Below are positions 7,519 to 15,890 of a stretch of 46,688 nucleotides of DNA, one piece after another (the stretch's first letter is position 1; every line of letters starts with the position of its first letter). The stretch is from positions 1 to 46,688 of the IMG/VR virus record IMGVR_UViG_3300032236_000693; one strand, 5' to 3'. The DNA is from a virus. The notes under the pieces are model-generated. The model did not search any database. It saw only the letters and a list, made by a program, of their open reading frames with translations, and was not told the origin of the DNA. Position numbers and translations under genes: made by a program.

Positions 7519-10253
7519 TGGCCGGAGGTTTTTCAACTACCAGTGCTCAACGTTCTACTGCTACAAGTACAGTATCCAGTGCTGTTGCGGTTGTTAACAA
7601 CCCTGACGGCACTGGTTTTGCCATTTCTGGTCCTGCGTTAACAGCGGACAAAGTAATTACACAAATTGTATATGTTCCAGGATCAAATACAAGTTCTGGA
7701 AGTTCAGTTGTTGGTGGTAATGGTCCAACAATTACTGGCATTTCTTATTTGGATGCCAACAACAATGTTGTGGTTGGTGAGACAGCGGTAAGTACACTTG
7801 GTGGTAATGTATTAGTTACTGGTACAAATTTTGTTGCAAACAGTTTAGTTTATGTTAACAACTCTTTAGTTGCAAATACAGTTTTAAGTTCAACACAAAT
7901 AATACTTCAAGCACCAGCAAATGGTTCTAGTAACGTAGCTTTGATGATTTTTAATTCAAGTAACATTGGTTATATAAGCAATACCAGTATTCGTTATTCT
8001 GGTATACCAACATGGTCCACAACAGCATTAAGTTTTTTTAACAACTCATCATACAATACATCACTAAATGCAACCAGTGACAGCACTTTAACTTATACAT
8101 TACAAGCAGGCAGCACATTACCAACAGGAATGTCATTAATCAGTTCTGGTTATATTTCAGGCACACCAACTGGTTATAGCAATGCAACAGTATTTACACC
8201 TGTAATTATTGCAACCGATTTGGAAGGCCAAGCAACTCAACAAACAATTACCATAAGTGTTTTAGTAGGTGAACCATATTTTCCTTATACAACATTATTA
8301 ACAAAAACATCGGGCGTTAATGGTGCAAATAATTCTGTATTTGTTGATAGTTCACCTAACAATTTTTCTATAACTCCAACAGGTGGACCAGGACAAGGAA
8401 CATTTTCACCTTTTAGTCAAACCGGATGGAGCAATTATTTTAATGGTAGCACGGATTATCTTCAGTTACCGACAGCATCATCGGCGGCTACAGCCGCCGC
8501 AGGAGCATTTACTATTGAGGCTTGGGTATACTGCTCTAACATCTCAGCAGGATCATATATAGCAGAATGCTGGTATAATGGCGTTGCTACTAGCTGTTCA
8601 TGGTCTGTTTTTTTGACAGGAACTGGATACTTAGCACTAAGTTATGGAATAGGTGCTACTAATAATAATGTAACTGGAACTTCAATTCAAGTCGCACCCA
8701 ATACTTGGGCACACGTAGCGGTCACACGTGATGCAAGTAACGTTATCAGATTATATGTAAATGGTCTGGCTGATGCGACTACTGCAACTGTATCCGGTAC
8801 ACTCAATACTAACGCTAGTCAGGGTATAAGAATAGGATCACATGATTCTGCTTCACACGGCTGGTTACTTGGCTGGCAAGGATATATTAGTAATGTTAGG
8901 TTTATAAACGGCACTGCACTTTATACTTCAACATTTACACCAAGTACAATACCATTAACAGCAGTAACAAATACAAGTTTATTAACTTGCCAATCTAATA
9001 GATTTTCTGATAGTAGTACAAATAATTTTACAATAACACCGAATGGTGTGGCGGCAGTTCTAGCTTTCAGTCCTTTTTCTCCAACCGGTTCTTGGTCTGC
9101 TGCAACTTATGGCGGTAGTGTATTGCTGAATGGACTTACTGGAGCAGGCGATTATCTGACTGTTCCCACTAATACTGCTTTAAATTTTGATACAGGAGAT
9201 TTTACAGTAGAATTTTGGTGGTACCCAACTTCAATTGCAGCAGATCAGGGATTTCTGGGTGGAGACACCAGTGGATCCTATGATTTTTGCTGGAGAACAA
9301 CTACTGGTTTTAATATAGGAAGAATTCTTGTAGCATTTGACAATACATTTGCTTTTACTCCTGCCGTTAATAACTGGTATCACGTAGCATACTGCCGTTC
9401 AGGAACTAGCATAAGAGTATTTGTTAATGGGGCACAAGTTGGTACCACTGTTACGAATTCAAATTCTTATAATACGAATTCTCCTGGCTTAGTTATAGGT
9501 GGTTCTAGATCAATCACTCGTTTGATGTCAGGATATATTAGTAACCTTCGTCTAATTAAAGGCACAGCATTATATACTTCAGCATTTACACCATCAACTA
9601 CACCATTAACCGCAATTGCAAATACAAGTTTTTTATTGAGTGGTGTTAATTCTGGCATATATGATGCTCATAGTAGTGTGGATTTAGTATCATATGGTAA
9701 TCCTCAGTCAAATACATCTCAGAAAAAATATGCTACTGCAAGTATATCATTCAGTGGAACCGCAGATTATTTAATCTCACAAGCCACTAAATCAACAATT
9801 ATTGGTACAGGTCAATTTACAATAGAAGGTTGGTTTTATTATAATTCTGTTTCATCTCAACAATATTTAATTGATACAAGAGCAACCAATACATCATCTA
9901 CAGGAATAGCATTAAATTCTAACGCATCTGGTTATTTGGTAGTTACATTGAGCAATTCGGCTGCTATTAGAATCAATACACCATTTATTACAAGTACATG
10001 GATACATATTGCTGTGTGTAGGGCGGCCGCCAATGTGGTTACTTGTTATATAAATGGAAGCAATGTTGGTGGTGTAACAAGTACAGCAACATTATCAGAT
10101 GGTATTTTAACTATTGGTACAAGTATTGATAATAGAAATACAGGTACCACAAATCATTTTAATGGTTACATGGAAGATTTAAGGATTACTAATGGTTTTG
10201 CAAGGTATACTGCAAACTTTACACCACCTACAGCTGGCTTAATAGGTCAATAA
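7518..10253 (+). CDS. Multidomain lectin-like adhesin (IPT/Ig-like plus three LamG-like domains)
   Basis: 911 residues, start overlapping the previous stop. After a short N-terminus, residues about 68-155 resemble an IPT/TIG fold (GPTITGISYLD...GGNVLVTGTNF). Residues about 181-250 resemble a putative-Ig (He_PIG) repeat (LPTGMSLISSGYISGTPTG). Three concanavalin A-like/LamG domains follow at about 258-490, 491-708 and 725-908. Each has FTIEAW/FTVEFW/FTIEGW strands, a WxHVA/WIHIA strand, and an exit motif such as LYTSTFTPSTIPLTA. LamG-like folds often bind glycans, so this is a strong candidate for host-surface recognition. It is a structural protein by context, with no enzymatic motif seen. Confidence 0.85.
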   Translation: MAGGFSTTSAQRSTATSTVSSAVAVVNNPDGTGFAISGPALTADKVITQIVYVPGSNTSSGSSVVGGNGPTITGISYLDANNNVVVGETAVSTLGGNVLVTGTNFVANSLVYVNNSLVANTVLSSTQIILQAPANGSSNVALMIFNSSNIGYISNTSIRYSGIPTWSTTALSFFNNSSYNTSLNATSDSTLTYTLQAGSTLPTGMSLISSGYISGTPTGYSNATVFTPVIIATDLEGQATQQTITISVLVGEPYFPYTTLLTKTSGVNGANNSVFVDSSPNNFSITPTGGPGQGTFSPFSQTGWSNYFNGSTDYLQLPTASSAATAAAGAFTIEAWVYCSNISAGSYIAECWYNGVATSCSWSVFLTGTGYLALSYGIGATNNNVTGTSIQVAPNTWAHVAVTRDASNVIRLYVNGLADATTATVSGTLNTNASQGIRIGSHDSASHGWLLGWQGYISNVRFINGTALYTSTFTPSTIPLTAVTNTSLLTCQSNRFSDSSTNNFTITPNGVAAVLAFSPFSPTGSWSAATYGGSVLLNGLTGAGDYLTVPTNTALNFDTGDFTVEFWWYPTSIAADQGFLGGDTSGSYDFCWRTTTGFNIGRILVAFDNTFAFTPAVNNWYHVAYCRSGTSIRVFVNGAQVGTTVTNSNSYNTNSPGLVIGGSRSITRLMSGYISNLRLIKGTALYTSAFTPSTTPLTAIANTSFLLSGVNSGIYDAHSSVDLVSYGNPQSNTSQKKYATASISFSGTADYLISQATKSTIIGTGQFTIEGWFYYNSVSSQQYLIDTRATNTSSTGIALNSNASGYLVVTLSNSAAIRINTPFITSTWIHIAVCRAAANVVTCYINGSNVGGVTSTATLSDGILTIGTSIDNRNTGTTNHFNGYMEDLRITNGFARYTANFTPPTAGLIGQ

Positions 10254-10256
10254 ATA
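10249..10256 (+). promoter_or_regulatory. Putative T4-type late promoter (AATAAATA)
   Basis: One mismatch to TATAAATA, overlapping the stop of the lectin gene and 24 bases upstream of the 10280 fibre start. Confidence 0.4.
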
Positions 10257-10279
10257 GAGTTATAGGGATTTAAAAATAT

Positions 10280-11083
10280 ATGGCTCTAAGTTTTCCAACA
10301 TCACCAGCATTAAATAGCACATACACCGTAGGTTCAAAAACCTGGAGATGGAATGGTTATGCATGGGATTTATTAATTGTTGATGCTGTATCTATATTCA
10401 CACAAGCCAATGCTTCTTATAGTCAAGCCAACTCAGCGGCAATATATGCCAATGGTGCCTTCTTACAAGCCAATGCTGCTTTTGGTACTGCCAATTCTGG
10501 TGCCTCATACGCCAATTCAGCATACACCCAAGCAAATACTGCAACTAATAATGTAGCTGGTGCTTCTCTGTATGCCAATGGTGCTTTCATTCAGGCAAAT
10601 GGTGCATTTGGTACTGCAAATTCTGGTGCTTCATATGCTAACTCGGCATTTACAACTGCTAACAATGCATTACCAAAAGCAGGTGGATTATTAACTGGAC
10701 CAGTTTCTTCAAACAGTCCAATATATTCATCTGCATTATCTGCTAATACAACTGTTACAATCAACACAAACTCAATACATGCTGCTACAACAATTACAAC
10801 AGCTTCTGTTGCACAAGTTACATTAGATTCTTGGTCTACTTCAACATATCGTTCTGCAAAATACCTTGTTCAAATGACAAGTGGTTCTGCATATCATTTA
10901 ATTGAATTGAGTTTGATACACGATGGTACAACAGTTTACTTATCACAATATGGTGAAGTTAAAACTGGTGCATCGTTAGGAACATTTGATGCTTCTATTG
11001 CAACAGGAACTTTGAGTGTTTTATTTACACCAACAAACGCCGTGACAACTGTGAAAGCTTCAGTGACACAAATCCCAGTATAA
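10280..11083 (+). CDS. Short tail fibre with heptads and conserved C-terminal domain
   Basis: 267 residues. The N-terminal MALSFPTSPALNSTYTVGSK plus WRWNG is paralogous to the start of the 5139 gene. Residues about 40-134 are xANxAFx heptads closely resembling that gene at DNA level. The C-terminal ~110 residues (YRSAKYLVQMTSGSAYHLIE, then HDGTTVYLSQYGEV and VKASVTQIPV) form a module I associate with structural proteins of marine T4-like phages. It looks like a shortened sibling fibre, or an adaptor joining the heptad rod to another subunit. AGGGA lies upstream of the ATG. Confidence 0.8.
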   Translation: MALSFPTSPALNSTYTVGSKTWRWNGYAWDLLIVDAVSIFTQANASYSQANSAAIYANGAFLQANAAFGTANSGASYANSAYTQANTATNNVAGASLYANGAFIQANGAFGTANSGASYANSAFTTANNALPKAGGLLTGPVSSNSPIYSSALSANTTVTINTNSIHAATTITTASVAQVTLDSWSTSTYRSAKYLVQMTSGSAYHLIELSLIHDGTTVYLSQYGEVKTGASLGTFDASIATGTLSVLFTPTNAVTTVKASVTQIPV

Positions 11084-11086
11084 ATA
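11079..11086 (+). promoter_or_regulatory. T4-type late promoter (TATAAATA)
   Basis: Exact match to the T4 late -10 element, overlapping the preceding stop codon. It lies 28 bases upstream of the collagen-like fibre 1 start and could drive the collagen and modification genes as one unit. Confidence 0.6.
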
Positions 11087-11113
11087 TTTTTACATAAAAG
11101 GGGATAGTGAACC

Positions 11114-12280
11114 TTGGCTACTAATTCAAACTTCATAGTAAAGAACGGTATTACTGTTGGTACAGTAAACGTTATCAATTCTTCCGGTTCTTGGACAGGA
11201 CCAGGAACGAATATTACTGGTGCCCCAGGCGCACAAGGTCCTGCTGGTGTACAAGGACCATCCGGAGTTCAAGGCGCCACAGGTTCTACTGGTCCTGCTG
11301 GTGCACCAGGAGCTCAAGGTTCTTCAGGTCCAGCTGGCGCACAAGGCAGTCCAGGTGCTCAAGGTCCAGCAGGTTTTCAAGGTGTGCAAGGGTTGGCTGG
11401 TGCTCAAGGCGCACAAGGTTTAATTGGTTCACAAGGACCAGCTGGCGTACAAGGTGCTCAAGGTGTCACTGGTACAGCAGGTGCTCAAGGTTCCGCAGGC
11501 CCAGCTGGATTTCAAGGCACACCTGGACCAACTGGCGCACCAGGACCGGCCGGTATACAAGGTGCAGCAGGCGTTCAAGGTACCGCTGGTGCTCAAGGTC
11601 CACAAGGTTTTGCTGGTTTAACTGGACCAGCAGGCGCACAAGGTATACAAGGAGCAGTTGGTTCAACTACAGCAGGCGCTCAAGGTCCACAAGGTGCTCA
11701 AGGTGCATCAGGTACAGCAGGTACAACTGGTGCCGCTGGACCTCAAGGTGTTGCTGGCGGACCAGGTGCTCAAGGTCCACAAGGTGCTCAAGGTACAGCA
11801 GGCGCTCAAGGTCCACAAGGTGCATCCGGATTAACACCAACCGGCGATAACCCAAACATTGCATCATTAAACGTTGGCACCGCCACAGGTTCTGCAACAG
11901 GTGAAATTAGAGCATCAAGTAATATTACCGCATATTATTCAGATGAACGAATGAAAAAGAATATTCGTGTTATAGAAAATTGCCTTGAAAAAATTCAATC
12001 AATGTCTGGCATTTTTTATACACAAAACAAACTTGCAGAAAAATATGGTTATAATGATTATGAAAGACAAGTTGGTGTCATTGCACAACAGATTCAACCA
12101 TTTGCACCAGAGATTATTAAACCTGCACCATTTGATGCAAATCCAGATGGCAGTAGTATAAGTGGTGAAAATTATTTGACTGTTCAATATGAGAAATTGG
12201 TTCCTATCATTGTTGAAGCTATCAAAGAACAACAAAAAAGAATTTCTGTTTTGTTAAATAAACTAGAAAATAGGAGTTAA
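11114..12280 (+). CDS. Collagen-like tail fibre 1 with S74 chaperone domain
   Basis: 388 residues from a TTG start preceded by AAAAGGGG. The TTG is supported by alignment with its two downstream paralogues, which all open MAT followed by a VKNG motif. Residues 36-238 are about 67 Gly-X-Y triplets with one two-residue interruption. Gln and Ala dominate the Y position, Pro is frequent mainly at X, and I see no Lys in the tract. The C-terminal ~115 residues are a peptidase S74/endosialidase-type intramolecular chaperone with YYSDERMKKNI, where Ser276 and Lys281 match the Ser-Lys self-cleavage dyad. The family trimerises fibres and is then released. A collagen triple helix is therefore likely. 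Confidence 0.9.
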   Translation: MATNSNFIVKNGITVGTVNVINSSGSWTGPGTNITGAPGAQGPAGVQGPSGVQGATGSTGPAGAPGAQGSSGPAGAQGSPGAQGPAGFQGVQGLAGAQGAQGLIGSQGPAGVQGAQGVTGTAGAQGSAGPAGFQGTPGPTGAPGPAGIQGAAGVQGTAGAQGPQGFAGLTGPAGAQGIQGAVGSTTAGAQGPQGAQGASGTAGTTGAAGPQGVAGGPGAQGPQGAQGTAGAQGPQGASGLTPTGDNPNIASLNVGTATGSATGEIRASSNITAYYSDERMKKNIRVIENCLEKIQSMSGIFYTQNKLAEKYGYNDYERQVGVIAQQIQPFAPEIIKPAPFDANPDGSSISGENYLTVQYEKLVPIIVEAIKEQQKRISVLLNKLENRS

Positions 12281-12282
12281 TT

Positions 12283-13446
12283 TTGGCAACAGCAAATACT
12301 TTTGTAGTAAAGAACGGTTTAGATGTTGGTACCACATCAGTTGTTGATAGTACTGGTGTTTGGATTGGTGTTCAAACAAACATTAAAGGACCACAAGGTC
12401 TTACTGGTGCTCAAGGTTTGGCTGGTGTACAAGGTGCTCAGGGCGCTCAAGGTCCAGCTGGTGTTCAAGGAACTATAGGTGCTCAAGGACCTGCAAGTGC
12501 AGTATCTGGTCCACAAGGTTTTCAAGGTGCACCAGGTGTTCAAGGTCCGCAAGGATTTCGTGGTGTACAAGGACCAACGGGTATTCAAGGTACTACTGGT
12601 GCACCTGGAGTTCAAGGACCTGCGGGTTTTCAAGGAGCTCAAGGTACAACAGGCGTTCAAGGTGCACCAGGTGCTCAAGGTCCACAAGGTACTGCAAGTG
12701 CAGTTACTGGACCAGCAGGTTTTCAAGGTAGACAAGGTGCTCAGGGAGCACAAGGTGTGCAAGGTTCAGCTGGCGCACAAGGTCCACAAGGTGTTGCTGG
12801 TTTCCAAGGTAGACAAGGTGCTCAAGGAGCTCAAGGTACCGCTGGTGCTCAAGGTCCTGCTGGTGCAACTGGTCCCGCTGGAGTTCAAGGAGCTGCAGGC
12901 GGTCCAGGTCCGGCAGGTTTTCAAGGTAGACAAGGTGCATCACCATCAGGAGCTCAAGGTCCAGCAGGTACTGCGGGTAGTGCAGGTTCAACAGGACCAC
13001 AAGGCGTACAAGCTGCAACATTACAAACAACTGTAAATACACTTGGTGTTGGAACTGCTGCATCTGGTGTACAAGGTGAAATACGTGCAACAAATAACGT
13101 GACTGGTTATTATTCTGATATTAGATTAAAAGATAATATTCAATCAATTACTGATGCAGGTAAAAAACTTTATACATTAAATGGTGTATTCTATGTACAA
13201 AGTAAATTAGCCGAAGAATATGGTTACCACGATTACTCACAACAAGTTGGTGTGATTGCACAAGAAGTACAAAAGATTTTGCCTGAAGTTGTAAAACCTG
13301 CACCATTTGATGTTGAAGGAAAAGATGGAAGTAAATCAGGTGAGTACTATTTAACCGTACAATATGAAAGAATCATTCCTTTGATTATAGAAACAATTAA
13401 AGAACAACAAAAAGAGATTGAATCTTTGGAAAAGGAATTAGGATAA
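12283..13446 (+). CDS. Collagen-like tail fibre 2 with S74 chaperone domain
   Basis: 387 residues, TTG start 2 bases after the previous stop, with AGGAG upstream. The N-terminal cap ([19 protein letters not shown]) is shared with both neighbours. About 66 Gly-X-Y triplets follow, interrupted by short SAVS, SAVT and PS breaks. The recurring [13 protein letters not shown] block is seen here and in fibre 3. The S74 domain carries [11 protein letters not shown] with the Ser-Lys pair five residues apart, VGVIAQEVQ, and a helical end that would form the three-helix tail of the chaperone. It is paralogous over its whole length to its neighbours, so tandem duplication is evident. Confidence 0.9.
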   Translation: MATANTFVVKNGLDVGTTSVVDSTGVWIGVQTNIKGPQGLTGAQGLAGVQGAQGAQGPAGVQGTIGAQGPASAVSGPQGFQGAPGVQGPQGFRGVQGPTGIQGTTGAPGVQGPAGFQGAQGTTGVQGAPGAQGPQGTASAVTGPAGFQGRQGAQGAQGVQGSAGAQGPQGVAGFQGRQGAQGAQGTAGAQGPAGATGPAGVQGAAGGPGPAGFQGRQGASPSGAQGPAGTAGSAGSTGPQGVQAATLQTTVNTLGVGTAASGVQGEIRATNNVTGYYSDIRLKDNIQSITDAGKKLYTLNGVFYVQSKLAEEYGYHDYSQQVGVIAQEVQKILPEVVKPAPFDVEGKDGSKSGEYYLTVQYERIIPLIIETIKEQQKEIESLEKELG

Positions 13447-13447
13447 A

Positions 13448-14584
13448 ATGGCAACCGCAAAACCTTTTGTTGTTAAAAATGGATTAACTGTTGGAACATC
13501 AGCAGTAATTGATAGTTCTGGTGTATGGCAAGGACCTGCATCATCTTATCAAGGTGTTCAAGGACCAACTGGTGCTCAAGGTCCTACTGGATCTCCTGGA
13601 CCAACAGGCGTACAAGGTGCTCAAGGTAATCCTGGTGTACAAGGACCAACTGGTGCTCAAGGTACACAAGGTCCACAAGGCACATCAGTTGCGGGTGCTC
13701 AAGGTGCTCAAGGTTTTCCTGGCACACAAGGTGCTGTTGGTTTCCAAGGTGTACAAGGACCAACTGGTGTTCAAGGTCCACAAGGAATTTCACCAGCTGG
13801 AGCACAAGGACCAACAGGTACGGCTGGTGTTCAAGGACCAACAGGCGCTCCTGGAGCACAAGGACCACAAGGCGCACAAGGTGCTGCTGGTGCATCACCA
13901 ACTGGCACAACAGGACCAGCTGGATTTCAAGGCGCACAAGGTGCTCAAGGTGCTCAAGGCGCAGCTGGTGTACCTGGTACAGCAGGCACTACTGGTGCAA
14001 CTGGACCAGCAGGTTTCCAAGGCCGCCAAGGTGCTCAAGGTGTTGGTGTTCAAGGTCCACAAGGTCCACAAGGAACAACTGGACCAACTGGTCCAGCAGG
14101 TGCTCAAGGTGTTGCTGGATCAGGTCCAGGTCCAGCTGGTTTTCAAGGCGCTCAAGGTGTAACAACACAAGTAAACTCATTAGGTGTTAATACAGCAGCA
14201 TCAACAACAGCAGGTGAAATTCGTGCAACATCTAACGTTACTGCTTATTATTCAGACAAACGTTTAAAAGTTGTTAAAGGCAATATTGATAATCCATTGG
14301 AAAAAATCCAAAAAATTGCTGGTGTTTATTACGAACAATCTGATTTGGCCAAAACATTTGGTTACAATGAAGAAGGCAAAAGACAGATTGGTGTTATTGC
14401 ACAAAAGATAAAAGAAATACTACCTGAAGTAGTTAAAATTGCACCATTTGATGCAGATAAATATGGACATAGTAAGTCAGGAGAAAATTACCTGACTGTA
14501 CAATATGATAAAATTGTTCCACTTTTAATTGAATCTTTAAAAGAACAGAAACAACAAATTGATTATATAAAATCCAAACTGTAA
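13448..14584 (+). CDS. Collagen-like tail fibre 3 with S74 chaperone domain
   Basis: 378 residues, ATG start 1 base after the previous stop; GGAAT-like sequence inside the upstream gene may serve as the ribosome-binding site. The N-terminal cap [19 protein letters not shown] precedes roughly 60 Gly-X-Y triplets with short breaks (VA, PA, PT, GV). The S74 chaperone domain starts around YYSDKRLK and ends in [16 protein letters not shown]. Ser and Lys of the proposed dyad are conserved. Thr is more frequent at Y (GPT) than in the first two copies, which matters if these sites are modified by the enzymes encoded next door. Confidence 0.9.
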   Translation: MATAKPFVVKNGLTVGTSAVIDSSGVWQGPASSYQGVQGPTGAQGPTGSPGPTGVQGAQGNPGVQGPTGAQGTQGPQGTSVAGAQGAQGFPGTQGAVGFQGVQGPTGVQGPQGISPAGAQGPTGTAGVQGPTGAPGAQGPQGAQGAAGASPTGTTGPAGFQGAQGAQGAQGAAGVPGTAGTTGATGPAGFQGRQGAQGVGVQGPQGPQGTTGPTGPAGAQGVAGSGPGPAGFQGAQGVTTQVNSLGVNTAASTTAGEIRATSNVTAYYSDKRLKVVKGNIDNPLEKIQKIAGVYYEQSDLAKTFGYNEEGKRQIGVIAQKIKEILPEVVKIAPFDADKYGHSKSGENYLTVQYDKIVPLLIESLKEQKQQIDYIKSKL

Positions 14585-14593
14585 AGGTTTATT

Positions 14594-15172
14594 ATGAATG
14601 GTGAGTGGTGTTATTTTAAGTCATACCTTGACAAAAATACATGTAAAAAGATTATTAAAGATGCTTCTGAACTACCAGAACAAGATGCTTATGTTGGCTT
14701 AAATGATTCAAATTTAAAAATTGATTCTGCCAACAGACGAAGCAAAATCAAATTCATCAACGCAAATGATTGGCGTTTCACATATCTATTTGATACATTG
14801 TGGAAAACTGCCATACAAGCCAACAACGATTTCTTCAATATACATGTCACACGATTGAATTTTGTTCAATTGGCTGAATATGATGCGAGTTACATGGGTG
14901 AATATAAAGAACACCATGATGTATTCTGGTTGAATAATGATCCATTCTACCACAGAAAGTTATCTTGCATTATTCAACTAAGTGATCCAAATGATTATGA
15001 AGGTGGTGATTTTGAAATGACTGATTGTAGTGTACCAATTGACAGAGAAGAAATTCGTCAGCAAGGTTCTATCATATACTTTCCATCAATGCTCAGACAC
15101 AGAGCAAACCCTGTAACCAAAGGCACTAGATATAGTATTGCAGCCTGGTTTGAAGGGCCTAAGTGGAGATAA
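14594..15172 (+). CDS. 2OG-Fe(II) dioxygenase, prolyl hydroxylase-like
   Basis: 192 residues. The double-stranded beta-helix motifs are visible: iron ligands His107-x-Asp109 (EHHDVFW), distal His169 (LRHRANPV), and Arg179 for the 2OG carboxylate (GTRYSIAAWF). YEGGDFEM is typical of the P4Hc/PKHD-type hydroxylase group. The family uses Fe(II), oxygen and 2-oxoglutarate to hydroxylate proteins or small molecules. It starts 9 bases after the last collagen-like fibre gene and is read in the same direction, so co-transcription is likely. Hydroxylation of fibre residues is an inference from this context. T4-like aquatic phages carry related oxygenases of unknown substrate. Confidence 0.85.
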   Translation: MNGEWCYFKSYLDKNTCKKIIKDASELPEQDAYVGLNDSNLKIDSANRRSKIKFINANDWRFTYLFDTLWKTAIQANNDFFNIHVTRLNFVQLAEYDASYMGEYKEHHDVFWLNNDPFYHRKLSCIIQLSDPNDYEGGDFEMTDCSVPIDREEIRQQGSIIYFPSMLRHRANPVTKGTRYSIAAWFEGPKWR

Positions 15173-15173
15173 A

Positions 15174-15890
15174 ATGATTTTAAATTATGATGAACCTTTT
15201 AAACATTACGTGATTGACAATTTTTTAGATGAATCTCTTGCAGAACAACTATCAAACGAATTCATAGATTACAATTCAGATGAATGGTACGTATACGACA
15301 ACCCATTGGAAGTAAAAAAAGCCTTAAACAATTGGTATTTTTTTCCACCAGCAACATACAACTTTTTTCAAAATTTAAATTCACAGTCGTTTATAAACAC
15401 AATACAAAATATAAGTGGTACACAAAATTTAATACCAGATTTTGGATTGCATGGTTCTGGTTGGCATATACAAGGCAATGGTGGTAAATTAAATATACAC
15501 CTTGATTATTCTATACATCCAAAATTAAATCTACAAAGAAAATTTAATCTAATAATATATCTCACTAAAGATTGGAATCCAGAATGGGGTGGTAATTTAG
15601 AATTTTGGTCACACGATTTGGAAAATAATCTACCAAAAGAAAAAATAAAAACAATAGACTGTGTATTCAACAGAGCAGTATTGTTTGATGCATCACAAAA
15701 TTCTTGGCATGGTTTTTCTGATACAATAAATTGTCCACCAGATAAGTATCGCAAAAGTATTGCTATGTATTATATGATTGAACCAGAAGAAGGTGCGAAT
15801 GATAGAAAAAGAGCACTGTATGCACCATCAGAAAATCAAAAAAATGATCCTAAAATTTTAGATTTAATTTCTAAGCGAGTGAATTTATAA
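15174..15890 (+). CDS. Second 2OG-Fe(II) dioxygenase, proline hydroxylase-like
   Basis: 238 residues. I start it at the ATG at 15174 because GGAG lies just upstream and a longer version would overlap the preceding gene. Iron ligands are His109-x-Asp111 (NIHLDYSIHPK) and His179 (SWHGFS), with Arg193 (RKSIAMYY) for 2OG. The stretch NLIIYLTKDWNPEWGG followed by LEFW is characteristic of the 2OG-FeII_Oxy_3 group, which includes Tpa1/Ofd1-like prolyl hydroxylases. It is not a recent duplicate of the preceding oxygenase, since sequence similarity is limited to the fold motifs. Substrate unknown; fibres or a glycan are the contextual candidates. Its TAA overlaps the next ATG. Confidence 0.85.
   Translation: MILNYDEPFKHYVIDNFLDESLAEQLSNEFIDYNSDEWYVYDNPLEVKKALNNWYFFPPATYNFFQNLNSQSFINTIQNISGTQNLIPDFGLHGSGWHIQGNGGKLNIHLDYSIHPKLNLQRKFNLIIYLTKDWNPEWGGNLEFWSHDLENNLPKEKIKTIDCVFNRAVLFDASQNSWHGFSDTINCPPDKYRKSIAMYYMIEPEEGANDRKRALYAPSENQKNDPKILDLISKRVNL

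Noticed and set aside
11191-11850. Arg/Ser/Cys-rich frame opposite to the collagen-like sense frame, plus several long frames in the other fibre genes
   Set aside because: These are shadow frames produced by the Gly-X-Y and heptad repeats. They have low-complexity composition and no ribosome-binding sites.
11219-14170. Lysyl hydroxylation of the collagen-like fibres
   Set aside because: No Lys is visible in the Gly-X-Y tracts, so if the oxygenases act there the target must be Pro or another residue.
11126-14180. Antisense open frames across the collagen-like genes
   Set aside because: Periodic codons remove stops on the other strand. Composition is Leu/Gln- or Thr/Cys-monotonous and no start signals are seen.
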